A stretch of 64,000 nucleotides of DNA from Sediminibacterium sp. Lineage in GTDB: Bacteria; Bacteroidota; Bacteroidia; B-17B0; Aurantibacillaceae. Each line of letters opens with the position of its first letter. Position 1 is the stretch's first letter. The notes under the pieces are model-generated. The model was not told the DNA's origin. It searched no databases and worked only from the letters and a program-made list of their open reading frames with translations. Positions 35,461 to 43,588 of the stretch are shown one piece after another. The stretch is taken from the NCBI GenBank assembly GCA_030054095.1, contig JASGCO010000002.1:248001-312000 (forward strand), in the 5' to 3' direction. A program made the position numbers and the translations under genes.

Positions 35461-36204
35461 ATGAAAATTTTAGTCGCTATTAGCAATGTACCTGATACGA
35501 CCACCAAAATTCAGTTTTCGGATGGTGATACAAAATTCAACAGTGCAGGTGTAACCTACGTGATCAATCCTTACGATGAATGGTACGCTCTGGTAAGGGC
35601 TCTGGAATTGAAAGAAGCAAATCTTGCTGAAAAGGTAACCATTATACATGTGGGTTTAGCGGATAGTGAAGCGACAATCCGTAAAGGACTGGCTTTGGGA
35701 GCTGATGACGCTGTAAGAATAGACGGTGAAGGACCTGACGCATTTTTTGTGGCGGCTCAAATTGCTTCTTACGCCAGCGCTAACGGATACGATATGGTTC
35801 TGGTAGGTAAGGAAACGATTAATTATAACGGCTCAAGTGTCGGAGGAATGATTGCCGGCCTGATGGATTTACCTTATGTTTCATTGGCAACTAAACTGGA
35901 TGTTTCAGGAAATAAAGCAACAATAGAGCACGATATGGATGGAGGAACGCAGGTAGTAGAATGTGAATTACCAATGGTTGTTTCTTGCGCTAAAGGAATG
36001 GCTGAACAACGTATCCCCAACATGCGTGGCATTATGGCAGCACGTACCAAGCCTCTGGCTGTTGTAGCGGCAACACCAACAGAAGCGTTAACCGGGATTG
36101 TCTCTTACTCATTGAATGCCGGACGCACTACCTGCAAAATGATTGATGAAAGCAGTATTGATGAATTGGTAAATTTATTACATACTGAAGCCAAAGTGAT
36201 TTAA
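35461..36204 (+). CDS. etfB: Electron transfer flavoprotein beta subunit
   Basis: The 247-residue protein begins MKILVAISNVPDTTTKI and carries YDEWYALVRALELKE, LVGKETINYNGSSVGG and EQRIPNMRGIMAART, matching EtfB. It binds AMP structurally and partners EtfA to carry electrons from acyl-CoA and other dehydrogenases to the quinone pool through ETF:QO. etfA follows after 23 bp. Confidence 0.95.
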   Translation: MKILVAISNVPDTTTKIQFSDGDTKFNSAGVTYVINPYDEWYALVRALELKEANLAEKVTIIHVGLADSEATIRKGLALGADDAVRIDGEGPDAFFVAAQIASYASANGYDMVLVGKETINYNGSSVGGMIAGLMDLPYVSLATKLDVSGNKATIEHDMDGGTQVVECELPMVVSCAKGMAEQRIPNMRGIMAARTKPLAVVAATPTEALTGIVSYSLNAGRTTCKMIDESSIDELVNLLHTEAKVI

Positions 36205-36227
36205 TAACCTTTTTAACTTATCGGAAC

Positions 36228-37208
36228 ATGTCAGTTTTAATATATACAGAGATTAATAAAGGACGCGTTAAAAAAGCGTCGCTGGAAAGTGTGAATTATG
36301 GGGCTAAGGTGGCCGAATTATTGGGAACAGAAGCCATTGCTATTGTAAACAATGCCGATGCCGCTCAATTAGAAGAAATAGGAAAAGCAGGCGCTAAAAC
36401 AATACTATCCTTAAAAAACGAAAAGATAGGAAGTGATAGCATGTTAATCAGCGCGGCAGTAGAACAGGCAGCAAAAGCACACAACGCGCAAGTGATCATT
36501 TTCGCGTTTGACATTACTGGTAAAGCGGTGGCTCCCCGTTTATCGGCACGCTTAAAAGCAGGATTGGTTGCCGGAGCAGTAGATTACCCGACAGTTAATG
36601 GCAACGCTCTTGAAGTAAAGAAAAATGTATTTTCAGGCAAAGCCACTGCCATTTATAGCATAGGCAGCGCTACAAAGATAATTGCACTTTTACCAAACTC
36701 ATTTCCGGTTAAATCAGGCGATAATCAGGCTAAAATCATTGATTGGTCAGCTGACCTGGACGCTATTAAACCACGTATTATTGTAAAAGAACAAAAAAGT
36801 AATGCCACTGGCGGAATGGTGCCGTTACCAGAAGCAGAACTGGTGGTAAGTGCCGGTCGCGGATTAAAAGGCCCAGAAAACTGGGGAATTGTGGAAGATC
36901 TGGCAACTGCGCTAAACGCCACAACAGCTTGTTCCCGTCCCGTAGCCGATATGCACTGGCGACCACATCACGAACACGTTGGTCAAACCGGTGTGGCCAT
37001 TCGTCCTAATTTATATATTGCCATAGGCATCAGCGGTGCTATACAGCATTTGGCTGGCGTTAATGGCAGTAAAACCATAGTAGTTATTAATAACGATAAA
37101 GAAGCGCCCTTCTTTAAGAGCGCCGATTATGGTATAGTAGGCGATGCTTTTTCTATTGTTCCAAAATTAACCGAGGCTATAAAAAAGTTTAAGGCAAATC
37201 AAAACTAA
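36228..37208 (+). CDS. etfA: Electron transfer flavoprotein alpha subunit
   Basis: The 326-residue protein has the N-terminal EtfA fold and the C-terminal FAD-binding region: SAGRGLKGPENWGIV, SRPVADMHWRPHHEHVGQTG, and AIGISGAIQHLAGVNGS. It carries the redox FAD of the heterodimer. It is co-transcribed with etfB; the bifunctional nuclease gene follows after 34 bp and may share the transcript. Confidence 0.96.
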   Translation: MSVLIYTEINKGRVKKASLESVNYGAKVAELLGTEAIAIVNNADAAQLEEIGKAGAKTILSLKNEKIGSDSMLISAAVEQAAKAHNAQVIIFAFDITGKAVAPRLSARLKAGLVAGAVDYPTVNGNALEVKKNVFSGKATAIYSIGSATKIIALLPNSFPVKSGDNQAKIIDWSADLDAIKPRIIVKEQKSNATGGMVPLPEAELVVSAGRGLKGPENWGIVEDLATALNATTACSRPVADMHWRPHHEHVGQTGVAIRPNLYIAIGISGAIQHLAGVNGSKTIVVINNDKEAPFFKSADYGIVGDAFSIVPKLTEAIKKFKANQN

Positions 37209-37242
37209 CCTGATTTTTTAGTAAATTAGATATACCTCTTTT

Positions 37243-37869
37243 ATGAAGAAAGTCCGGTTAGAAATTGTAGGGTTATCATACAGTCAGACGCAAAGTGGAG
37301 CATACGCTTTGGTTTTGGGTGAAAGTGCGGGAACACGCAGATTACCTATTATTATTGGCGGATTCGAAGCGCAGGCCATTGCTATAGAACTTGAAAAAAT
37401 GAGTCCAAGCCGGCCATTGACGCATGATCTGTTTAAATCCTTTGCCGAAACATTCGATATCAGCGTATCAGAGGTACTTATTTACAATTTAGTAGAAGGT
37501 ATTTTTTATGCTAAACTGGTTTGCAATGACGGTACCCGCGATGTGGAAATTGACGCGCGGACCAGCGATGCTATTGCTTTGGCGGTAAGATTCAATTGCC
37601 CTATTTTTACGTACGAGTTTATTCTTAAAAGTGCTGGTATTGTTCTGGATGACGAAACCCCTTCATCAGAAGGACTCCCGGGAGATGAAGAAAATCAAAA
37701 TGTACAGGAAGAAATGACTACGGTTGAAAAAGCCGGTTCATCACGAGACGAATATAAAACGAAAAGCACAGAAGAATTGAAAACCATGTTGCAAACTGCG
37801 CTAGATGAGGAACATTACGAAATGGCTTCGCGCATCCGTGACGAATTAAATAATCGCAAAAAATCCTGA
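37243..37869 (+). CDS. Bifunctional nuclease (DUF151) protein with C-terminal UVR motif
   Basis: Residues 1 to about 140 are the BFN/DUF151 domain (YALVLGESAGTRRLPIIIGG, QAIAIELEKMSPSRPLTHDL, IDARTSDAIALAVRFNCPIF). An acidic linker follows, then a UVR-type helical motif (LKTMLQTALDEEHYEMASR), as found in UvrB and UvrC. BFN proteins were described as DNase/RNase in plants and occur widely in bacteria; the UVR tail suggests contact with other proteins or nucleic acid. A good terminator follows. Confidence 0.88.
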   Translation: MKKVRLEIVGLSYSQTQSGAYALVLGESAGTRRLPIIIGGFEAQAIAIELEKMSPSRPLTHDLFKSFAETFDISVSEVLIYNLVEGIFYAKLVCNDGTRDVEIDARTSDAIALAVRFNCPIFTYEFILKSAGIVLDDETPSSEGLPGDEENQNVQEEMTTVEKAGSSRDEYKTKSTEELKTMLQTALDEEHYEMASRIRDELNNRKKS

Positions 37870-37894
37870 TTAAAGAATCGTTTATACACTATAT

Positions 37895-37924
37895 AAGGGC
37901 TGCTCATAAAAGCAGCCTTTTATT
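37895..37924 (+). terminator. Intrinsic terminator
   Basis: GGCTGCT, loop CATAAA, AGCAGCC then TTTTATTT, 26 bp after the nuclease gene; A-rich on the left side as well. Confidence 0.8.
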
Positions 37925-38040
37925 TAACGCTATTTACCGCCCCATTCGAGGCTTTTGCCACTTGCATAACCCAGCAATGAACAGGAACAGTTTTTATAAC
38001 TTACATAAACCCAACTCATCCACCGCTATTTTCCACAAAT

Positions 38041-38069
38041 AAAAAACCGGCACGTAAGTACCGGCTTTA
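38041..38069 (-). terminator. Intrinsic terminator for the START-domain gene
   Basis: On the minus strand GCCGGTAC-TTAC-GTGCCGGT is followed by six T. It lies 30 bp downstream of the gene ending at 38100. Confidence 0.75.
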
Positions 38070-38099
38070 CATTTATTTAAATACGTGTTTACACTATTA

Positions 38100-39149
38100 T
38101 CAGTAAACTGAACCTAAAACATGCATTAGCTTATCTACCTGGTTGTTCCATAACAGTTTAGCAGATTCCTGATCCGCTTTAGACTCAGCAAAATCAGTAA
38201 TAATAAGTGAAATATCGTTCGTCAGTTCATCTCTCTGAATTCGGAATTCAAAATAACTACCATCCACTTTATCTACCCATTGAAAACGCACCAATTGTTC
38301 ATCAATTGTTTTAAGTAACCTTGCTTGCTGCATCTGCCCATCCCAAATAAACGTATAAATACCATTACGGATATTTACATCATCACAAAACCACTCACTT
38401 AATCCGCTTGGGGTGGCCAAGAATTCATATAACATCTCTGCAGAGGCTCGGGTAATATACTCCATTTCAAATTTACCATTCGGCTCCTTTTCCGCCTTTA
38501 TGGCGTAGGCCTCTGTTCTTTTTATTGGATTGGTAATAGAACTGGTGATTGAGGCTATTTTTGAAGCAGGTAATTCTTCTCGCTCTACCTTTGGAATATT
38601 ATTATTAATAGCAATAACATCCTGTCCACTGGTAATTTCTTTTTGAGCGGTTTTAGATACTGCTTCTTTCTTCGTGTTATTTTTTCCCTCTACTTTAGAT
38701 GGTTTAGGTGCTTCTAGTTTCTTAACCACCTCGTTTTTAACTTGTTTAGGAGCTGGTACCGGCTTTTTAACTGCTGGTTTACTAATCGTTGTCTTAACTG
38801 CTACCGGTTTCTTTACGGGCTTAGCACTTTTCACGTTAGCAGCAGCTTTCCCTACAACCTTCTTTGCCGGTTTAGCGCTTGCCTTTTTAACAGGTGCAAC
38901 TACTACCTTCTTAGCGGGTTTAACCTCCTTTTTAACAATAGTTGCTTTTGTTTGCTTTTTAGGAGCAGGTGTATTCTTTTTTACAGACTTTTTAGGGTCT
39001 ACCTTTTTTGAATTGTTCGTTTTCTTAACAACAGCCTTTGAAACGGGTTTTACTGCCTTTTTAACAGGTTTAGAGGGTGCCGGTTTTTTTGCAACCGCCT
39101 TTTTAGCTGCTACTTTTTTAGCAGATGAACCCTTCGCTTTTTTCGACAT
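38100..39149 (-). CDS. Histone-H1-like Lys/Ala/Pro-rich protein fused to a START-like domain
   Basis: The ATG at 39149 (MSKKAKGSSAKK) is chosen over a TTG at 39170. Residues 1 to about 165 are nearly all Lys, Ala, Pro and Val in AKK/KPAKK-type repeats, resembling histone H1 tails and bacterial HC1-like DNA-binding proteins. A linker follows (about 165-225). The last 125 residues form a START/AHA1-like domain of the Bacteroidota type (EYITRASAEMLYEFLATPSG, SEWFCDDVNI, ADQESAKLLWNNQ). START-like homologues are usually about 130 aa on their own, so the tail is an unusual addition. It could bring the domain to nucleic acid. No signal peptide, so cytoplasmic. Function unknown. Confidence 0.75.
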   Translation of the reverse strand: MSKKAKGSSAKKVAAKKAVAKKPAPSKPVKKAVKPVSKAVVKKTNNSKKVDPKKSVKKNTPAPKKQTKATIVKKEVKPAKKVVVAPVKKASAKPAKKVVGKAAANVKSAKPVKKPVAVKTTISKPAVKKPVPAPKQVKNEVVKKLEAPKPSKVEGKNNTKKEAVSKTAQKEITSGQDVIAINNNIPKVEREELPASKIASITSSITNPIKRTEAYAIKAEKEPNGKFEMEYITRASAEMLYEFLATPSGLSEWFCDDVNIRNGIYTFIWDGQMQQARLLKTIDEQLVRFQWVDKVDGSYFEFRIQRDELTNDISLIITDFAESKADQESAKLLWNNQVDKLMHVLGSVY

Positions 39150-39220
39150 ATTCAAAAAATTTGAAGGCAATATATAGAATTTTTTGGATTATTCTAAGAA
39201 AAACAGAAAAAAAGTATATT

Positions 39221-39254
39221 TTGTAGGTAGTTAATATTTTATTTTTTATATTTG
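39221..39254 (+). promoter_or_regulatory. Promoter for tRNA-Met
   Basis: A perfect TATATTTG (39247-39254) sits 12 bp before the tRNA; TTG at 39221-39223 lies 23 bp upstream, slightly far for the -33 box. Confidence 0.6.
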
Positions 39255-39266
39255 CAGCCCTAAAAT

Positions 39267-39343
39267 GGCGGGGTAGCTCAGATGGTTAGAGCGCAGGATT
39301 CATAACCCTGAGGTCACGGGTTCAACTCCCGTCTCCGCTACCA
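39267..39343 (+). tRNA. tRNA-Met (anticodon CAT)
   Basis: Acceptor GGCGGGG pairs with CTCCGCT (two G-T pairs). The D arm is GCTC/GAGC, the anticodon loop TTCATAA contains CAT, the variable loop is AGGTC and the T arm is ACGGG-TTCAACT-CCCGT. The discriminator is A and the 3' CCA is encoded, unlike the tRNA-Pro gene in this window. The first pair is G-T and not mismatched, so it looks more like an elongator than an initiator; an Ile2 (lysidine) tRNA cannot be excluded. Confidence 0.93.
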
Positions 39344-39389
39344 AAACCAGACCGACAGGATTTAAGCCCTGTAAAAGGTCTGGTTTTTT
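39343..39389 (+). terminator. Intrinsic terminator after tRNA-Met
   Basis: AAACCAGACC and GGTCTGGTTT form an outer stem, with inner ACAGG/CCTGT, followed by a T-run. It begins immediately at the tRNA 3' end. Confidence 0.85.
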
Positions 39390-39522
39390 AATTTGTAGAA
39401 GCTAACTAACTCTTCTGGCATTTTCTCATTGTAATAAACAAGAATTAACGGTTTACCCATTTTCCCCTTTTCGAAATCAGAAAAGGTAATTTTGTAAGCA
39501 AAAACCGCCAGATAACACAGCG

Positions 39523-40362
39523 TTATACCAGCTTGTATTTTTTCACAACGTGTGCACTTACAAACACACTGATCTCGTACAGAAGATACATGGGCACTCC
39601 AACCATCATCTGACTGGTTACATCAGGACTTGGAGTAATAACCGCTGCCGCAATCAGGATTACTACTACCGCGTGCTTCCTGTATTTGCGCATAAACTGA
39701 GGCGTTAATAACGTGAGGCGGGTCAAAAAATAAACCAAAATAGGCATCTCAAATATAATACCACTCACCAGTGTCATTGTGGATATAAGAGAAATATAAT
39801 CATCAAGGGTATTGTTGGTTTGAATATCATTTCCTGAAGTAATCTGATACCCGATCAAGAAGTTATAACTCATCGGGAACAATAAAAAATAGCCGAAAGC
39901 TATCCCTGTTAAAAACAAAACAGATCCAACCACAACAAAATACCTGACCGGCGAAGTTTCCGTTTCTTTTAGCGCCGGTTTAATAAACTTCCATAATTCC
40001 CACAAAATAAAAGGAAAGCCCAAAATCAAGCCGCCCAGAAAGGCTATCCACATGTGTGTAAAAAATTGCTCTGAAGCCTGAAGTGTCTGTAATGGGCGCT
40101 CATCTACCTTCATACACATCACATCTCCTGCTCCCAAACTATGCCCTAACTTACAAAGTGCCCTGTAGGATATGAAATCCTGATGGCGTGGACCAAAAAT
40201 AACGGTTCCAAAAACAAAATCACTGAATACAAAAATGGCAATAGCCATTACTACTACCACAGCCGCACTCCGAACCAAATGCCAGCGTAATTCCTCCAAA
40301 TGCTGTAGAAAAGACATTTCCGCTCCCGGGTTTTCCTGTTTATAAGATTCAAACAGTGCCAT
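39523..40362 (-). CDS. tatC: Sec-independent protein translocase TatC
   Basis: The 279-residue protein has six membrane helices and the N-terminal MSFLQHLEELRWHLVRS, which contains the conserved HLxELRxR-type signature. A conserved FxWE-type segment (PFILWELWKFIKPAL) follows, and the periplasmic loop is extended (about residues 55-95, with a Cys pair). TatC recognises twin-arginine signal peptides. No tatA/B is adjacent. The rel gene lies about 110 bp upstream on the same strand. Confidence 0.95.
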   Translation of the reverse strand: MALFESYKQENPGAEMSFLQHLEELRWHLVRSAAVVVVMAIAIFVFSDFVFGTVIFGPRHQDFISYRALCKLGHSLGAGDVMCMKVDERPLQTLQASEQFFTHMWIAFLGGLILGFPFILWELWKFIKPALKETETSPVRYFVVVGSVLFLTGIAFGYFLLFPMSYNFLIGYQITSGNDIQTNNTLDDYISLISTMTLVSGIIFEMPILVYFLTRLTLLTPQFMRKYRKHAVVVILIAAAVITPSPDVTSQMMVGVPMYLLYEISVFVSAHVVKKYKLV

Positions 40363-40470
40363 ACTTTAAAAACCTCAAATTTACTTAAAAAAACAGAAGA
40401 GGGCATTACGATTTAGGATGTTTTCCCTAATACCCCTCTAATAAGCCACCATCATTAAAACAAGCCGGGT

Positions 40471-42678
40471 CTATTTCTCATCCACCCGTATCACGTTCGT
40501 TACCCCCTTAACCTTCTTAAGCTTTTCAATTAGGTGACTTAAATGTTTTGTATCGTGCACGTAAACCATAATATTCCCTTCAAAAATACCATCATCTGTA
40601 TCAAAACTAATGGATCGCATATTAATGTTATGCTCATTAGAAATTACCTTCGTTATATTATTAACAATCCCTAATTCATCGGTACCATATATTTTAATAC
40701 CCGCCAGAAAGGAAATTAACTGATCGCTTGTCCATTTTGCCTTTACCACGCGGTAAGCATAGTTACTCAAAAGTTTAATCGCATTAGGACAGTTTACCCT
40801 ATGAATTTTAATGCCTTCACTTACAGTAACAAAACCAAACACATCATCTCCCGGAATAGGATTACAACAGGGTGATAATTTATAATCCAGCTGTTGCATG
40901 TCATCTCCTATTACCAGCATGTCACCGCTTCCACGGGCACTGGTTACCAACTGTTCCAGTTTTGGTGCTTCCGTCTTTTTATTGCCTTTTACAAGCTGTG
41001 GTTTTTCTCTGAACTTAATAAATGCCCTGATCTCCTTTACATCCACATTACCCAAAGCCGCTCTGTAAAACAATTCCTGTGAAGATGGTAATTTAAGATA
41101 GTTACAAAAATCATTCACATTTTGCAGGGTAAAATCCAACTTATACTTGTAGAATTTACGTTCCAGTAATTCACGGCCTTCTTCTGCTACTTTTTTCCGT
41201 TGTTCTTTTAAAGAACTTTTAATCTTTGATTTAGCCCGCGCCGTAATAACATAACTCAACCAATCATCTTTAGGTGTCTGTTTGCCGGAGGTTAAGATTT
41301 CTACCTGATCGCCACTTTTCAGTTTGTGACTTAAAGGTACCAGCTTATGATTTACTTTAGCGCCGATGCATTGCTCACCAACTTTGGTATGAATATCGAA
41401 AGCAAAATCGAGTGCGGTCGCTCCTGTTGGAAGCGTTTTCATATCTCCCTTAGGGGTAAATACAAAAATTTCGTCACTGAAAAGATTCAGCTTAAAATCG
41501 TCAATAAATTCCAATGCGTTCTGATCCGGATTCTCCAGCATTTCTTTAATACGCTGCAACCAGGCTTCGAGCTTACTCTCTTTCTCTGCAGCTGCATCTT
41601 TGTACTTCCAGTGCGCGGCATAGCCGTTTTCTGCCAGATCGTCCATTCGTACTGTGCGGATCTGAACTTCTACCCACTTACCTTCAGGCCCCATTACTGT
41701 GGTATGTAAACTCTCGTAGCCATTACTTTTAGGCGTGCTGATCCAGTCCCGTAAACGTTCGGGGCTAGGGTGATAAAAATCCGTGATAATAGAATAAATT
41801 TTCCAGCAATCACTTTTCTCCTGATCCAGCGGGGTATCTATTACAATACGGATCGCGAACAAATCGTATATCTCCTCAAAAGGGACATACTTGGTTTTTA
41901 TTTTGTTATAGATGCTATAAATAGACTTAGGCCGGCCGTAAATCTTAAACTTAAATCCCTGCTCCTGTAAAATTTCCTTTAATGGCTCTATAAATTTCTG
42001 AATAAACTTTTTACGTTCGGGTTCCGTCTCCTTTAGTTTAAGTGCAATATCATCATACGACTCACTATCTGTATATTTTAATCCCAGATCTTCCAACTCC
42101 GTTTTAATGGAGTTAAGTCCCAGACGATGGGCCAACGGAGCGTACAGAAAAAGGGTTTCACTCGCAATTTTCATTTGCTTATCGCGCTTCATGTGTTCCA
42201 GAGTGCGCATATTATGCAAACGATCGGCAATTTTAATAAGAATCACACGGATGTCTTCGCTCATTGTGAGCAATACTTTCCTGAAGTTTTCTGCCTGAAT
42301 GGACGTATTGGTATTATCAATAACTCCCGATATTTTAGTAAGCCCGTCAATAATCTGAGCCACTTTGGCACCAAACAATCCCTTTACATCATCCAGCGTA
42401 AGATCTGTGTCTTCAACCGTATCATGCAATAACGCGCATACAATACCTATCGCCCCTAATCCAATTTCTTCGGCACATATCTGGGCTACGGCGATAGGAT
42501 GATAGATATACGGCTCTCCGCTTTTACGGCGCATCTCCTTATGAGCCTCTACCGCCACTTCAAATGCTTTCCGGATCAGTTCTTTATCACCCTTTTCAAG
42601 GCGGCGTCGACAGGCTTTAATAAGAATCTTGTAACGGTTCAGTATCTCTTTTCGTTCTGCTTCTAAATCAATTATCAT
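40471..42678 (-). CDS. Bifunctional (p)ppGpp synthetase/hydrolase (RelA/SpoT family)
   Basis: The 735-residue protein has the HD hydrolase domain (CALLHDTVED, HD at 85-86; KIADRLHNMRTL), the synthetase domain (GRPKSIYSIYNKIKTKY, YESLHTTVMGPEGKWVEVQI), a TGS domain (about 395-455, FVFTPKGDMKTLPTGATALD), a helical/zinc-finger region (LSPCCNPIPGDDVFG) and a C-terminal ACT domain. Intact catalytic motifs in both halves indicate a bifunctional Rel-type enzyme of the stringent response. It is divergent from the methyltransferase at 42743 with a 64-bp gap. Confidence 0.95.
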   Translation of the reverse strand: MIIDLEAERKEILNRYKILIKACRRRLEKGDKELIRKAFEVAVEAHKEMRRKSGEPYIYHPIAVAQICAEEIGLGAIGIVCALLHDTVEDTDLTLDDVKGLFGAKVAQIIDGLTKISGVIDNTNTSIQAENFRKVLLTMSEDIRVILIKIADRLHNMRTLEHMKRDKQMKIASETLFLYAPLAHRLGLNSIKTELEDLGLKYTDSESYDDIALKLKETEPERKKFIQKFIEPLKEILQEQGFKFKIYGRPKSIYSIYNKIKTKYVPFEEIYDLFAIRIVIDTPLDQEKSDCWKIYSIITDFYHPSPERLRDWISTPKSNGYESLHTTVMGPEGKWVEVQIRTVRMDDLAENGYAAHWKYKDAAAEKESKLEAWLQRIKEMLENPDQNALEFIDDFKLNLFSDEIFVFTPKGDMKTLPTGATALDFAFDIHTKVGEQCIGAKVNHKLVPLSHKLKSGDQVEILTSGKQTPKDDWLSYVITARAKSKIKSSLKEQRKKVAEEGRELLERKFYKYKLDFTLQNVNDFCNYLKLPSSQELFYRAALGNVDVKEIRAFIKFREKPQLVKGNKKTEAPKLEQLVTSARGSGDMLVIGDDMQQLDYKLSPCCNPIPGDDVFGFVTVSEGIKIHRVNCPNAIKLLSNYAYRVVKAKWTSDQLISFLAGIKIYGTDELGIVNNITKVISNEHNINMRSISFDTDDGIFEGNIMVYVHDTKHLSHLIEKLKKVKGVTNVIRVDEK

Positions 42679-42702
42679 ATCAGGGATTGGGCATTGTCCG
42701 TT

Positions 42703-42730
42703 TTGAAGGTAGATAATTTCCTTAAATTTG
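42703..42730 (+). promoter_or_regulatory. Promoter for the methyltransferase at 42743
   Basis: TTG (42703-42705), a 17-bp spacer and a perfect TAAATTTG (42723-42730), 12 bp before the ATG. Confidence 0.65.
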
Positions 42731-42742
42731 TCAACCTAAGCC

Positions 42743-43384
42743 ATGCGCTATCTCTATTATTTTATACGATCGGTTTATTACCGTGGGCTTTGGCAAACCA
42801 TCCGCCTGTTATACTACGAATGGAAAGGGGATCGCGTGTATGGCATTTCAACAGGGGCCGATATCCGTACCGAAGCGCATAACGACAACTTTCACTATCA
42901 GGGAGCCTCTTATACCTTACTGGAAGCCCTTTTTAAAAATCTTAAGGCTCAATACCCTGATTACACCGTATATGATATTGGTTGTGGAAAAGGACGTGCC
43001 ATGTTCGTTGCCGAAAAAGCAGGGTTCAATAAAATTAACGGGATTGAGATAAATACTCATTTAATTGCGGTGGCTGAACAAAATCTACAAACTTACCGGT
43101 ATAAACGTTCAGAAAGCGGCTTTGTTTTCATGGAACAGGATGCCCTTACATTTAATCCGCCGGTTACTCCATGTATCTTTTTCCTTTTCAATCCTTTTTC
43201 TGACAAAATACTTACACCTTTTTTAAATTCCATAAAAACCAAATCAAAAGCGCACTGCGTATTTGTTTATCTGAATCCTGTTTACGAACACTGCTTTTCA
43301 AATTCAGATTGGCAATTAAAAGAAACTATTTACACCGCCCGTTACAAAGAAGCCGTTATTTACGAAAATTTTAAGCATTTATAA
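42743..43384 (+). CDS. Class I SAM-dependent methyltransferase
   Basis: The 213-residue protein carries motif I YDIGCGKGRAMFVA (about 74-87), an acidic motif II (INGIEINTHL) and a FLFNPFSDKILTPFL block in place of the usual motif IV. The N-terminal basic part (YFIRSVYYRGLWQTIRLLY) may associate with membrane or nucleic acid. Substrate unknown. It is monocistronic, with its own promoter; a palindromic region follows at 43463-43497. Confidence 0.85.
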   Translation: MRYLYYFIRSVYYRGLWQTIRLLYYEWKGDRVYGISTGADIRTEAHNDNFHYQGASYTLLEALFKNLKAQYPDYTVYDIGCGKGRAMFVAEKAGFNKINGIEINTHLIAVAEQNLQTYRYKRSESGFVFMEQDALTFNPPVTPCIFFLFNPFSDKILTPFLNSIKTKSKAHCVFVYLNPVYEHCFSNSDWQLKETIYTARYKEAVIYENFKHL

Positions 43385-43462
43385 TACTACACCTTTGACA
43401 GAAATTGCCCTTTCTCGCGTAAAAACGATAAGTACATTTCAAATTCTGAGCATTTAAAAAGC

Positions 43463-43497
43463 CAGGCTCACTTGACTCTTAGGAGCCTAGGAGCCTG
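43463..43497. repeat. Inverted and tandem short repeats in the intergenic spacer
   Basis: CAGGCTC (43463-43469) pairs with GAGCCTG (43491-43497); the right arm overlaps a perfect 8-bp tandem duplication AGGAGCCT (43481-43488, 43489-43496), so two alternative hairpins are possible. It lies between convergent genes and may act as a terminator, though the T-run is 15 bp further on. The rest of 43385-43588 shows nothing. Confidence 0.45.
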
Positions 43498-43588
43498 ACT
43501 AAAGACAGATCCCTTTTTTTGTAATCCAAACTATACTATTATAATTAAGAGACCTGCCCCTTGATGGATTCCCCTCACCATCAAAGAT

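Noticed and set aside
38674..39177. Long plus-strand frame rich in Phe, Leu and Thr
   Set aside because: It is the reverse complement of the Lys/Ala-rich tail of the START protein; the composition is produced by the AAA/AAG codons on the other strand.
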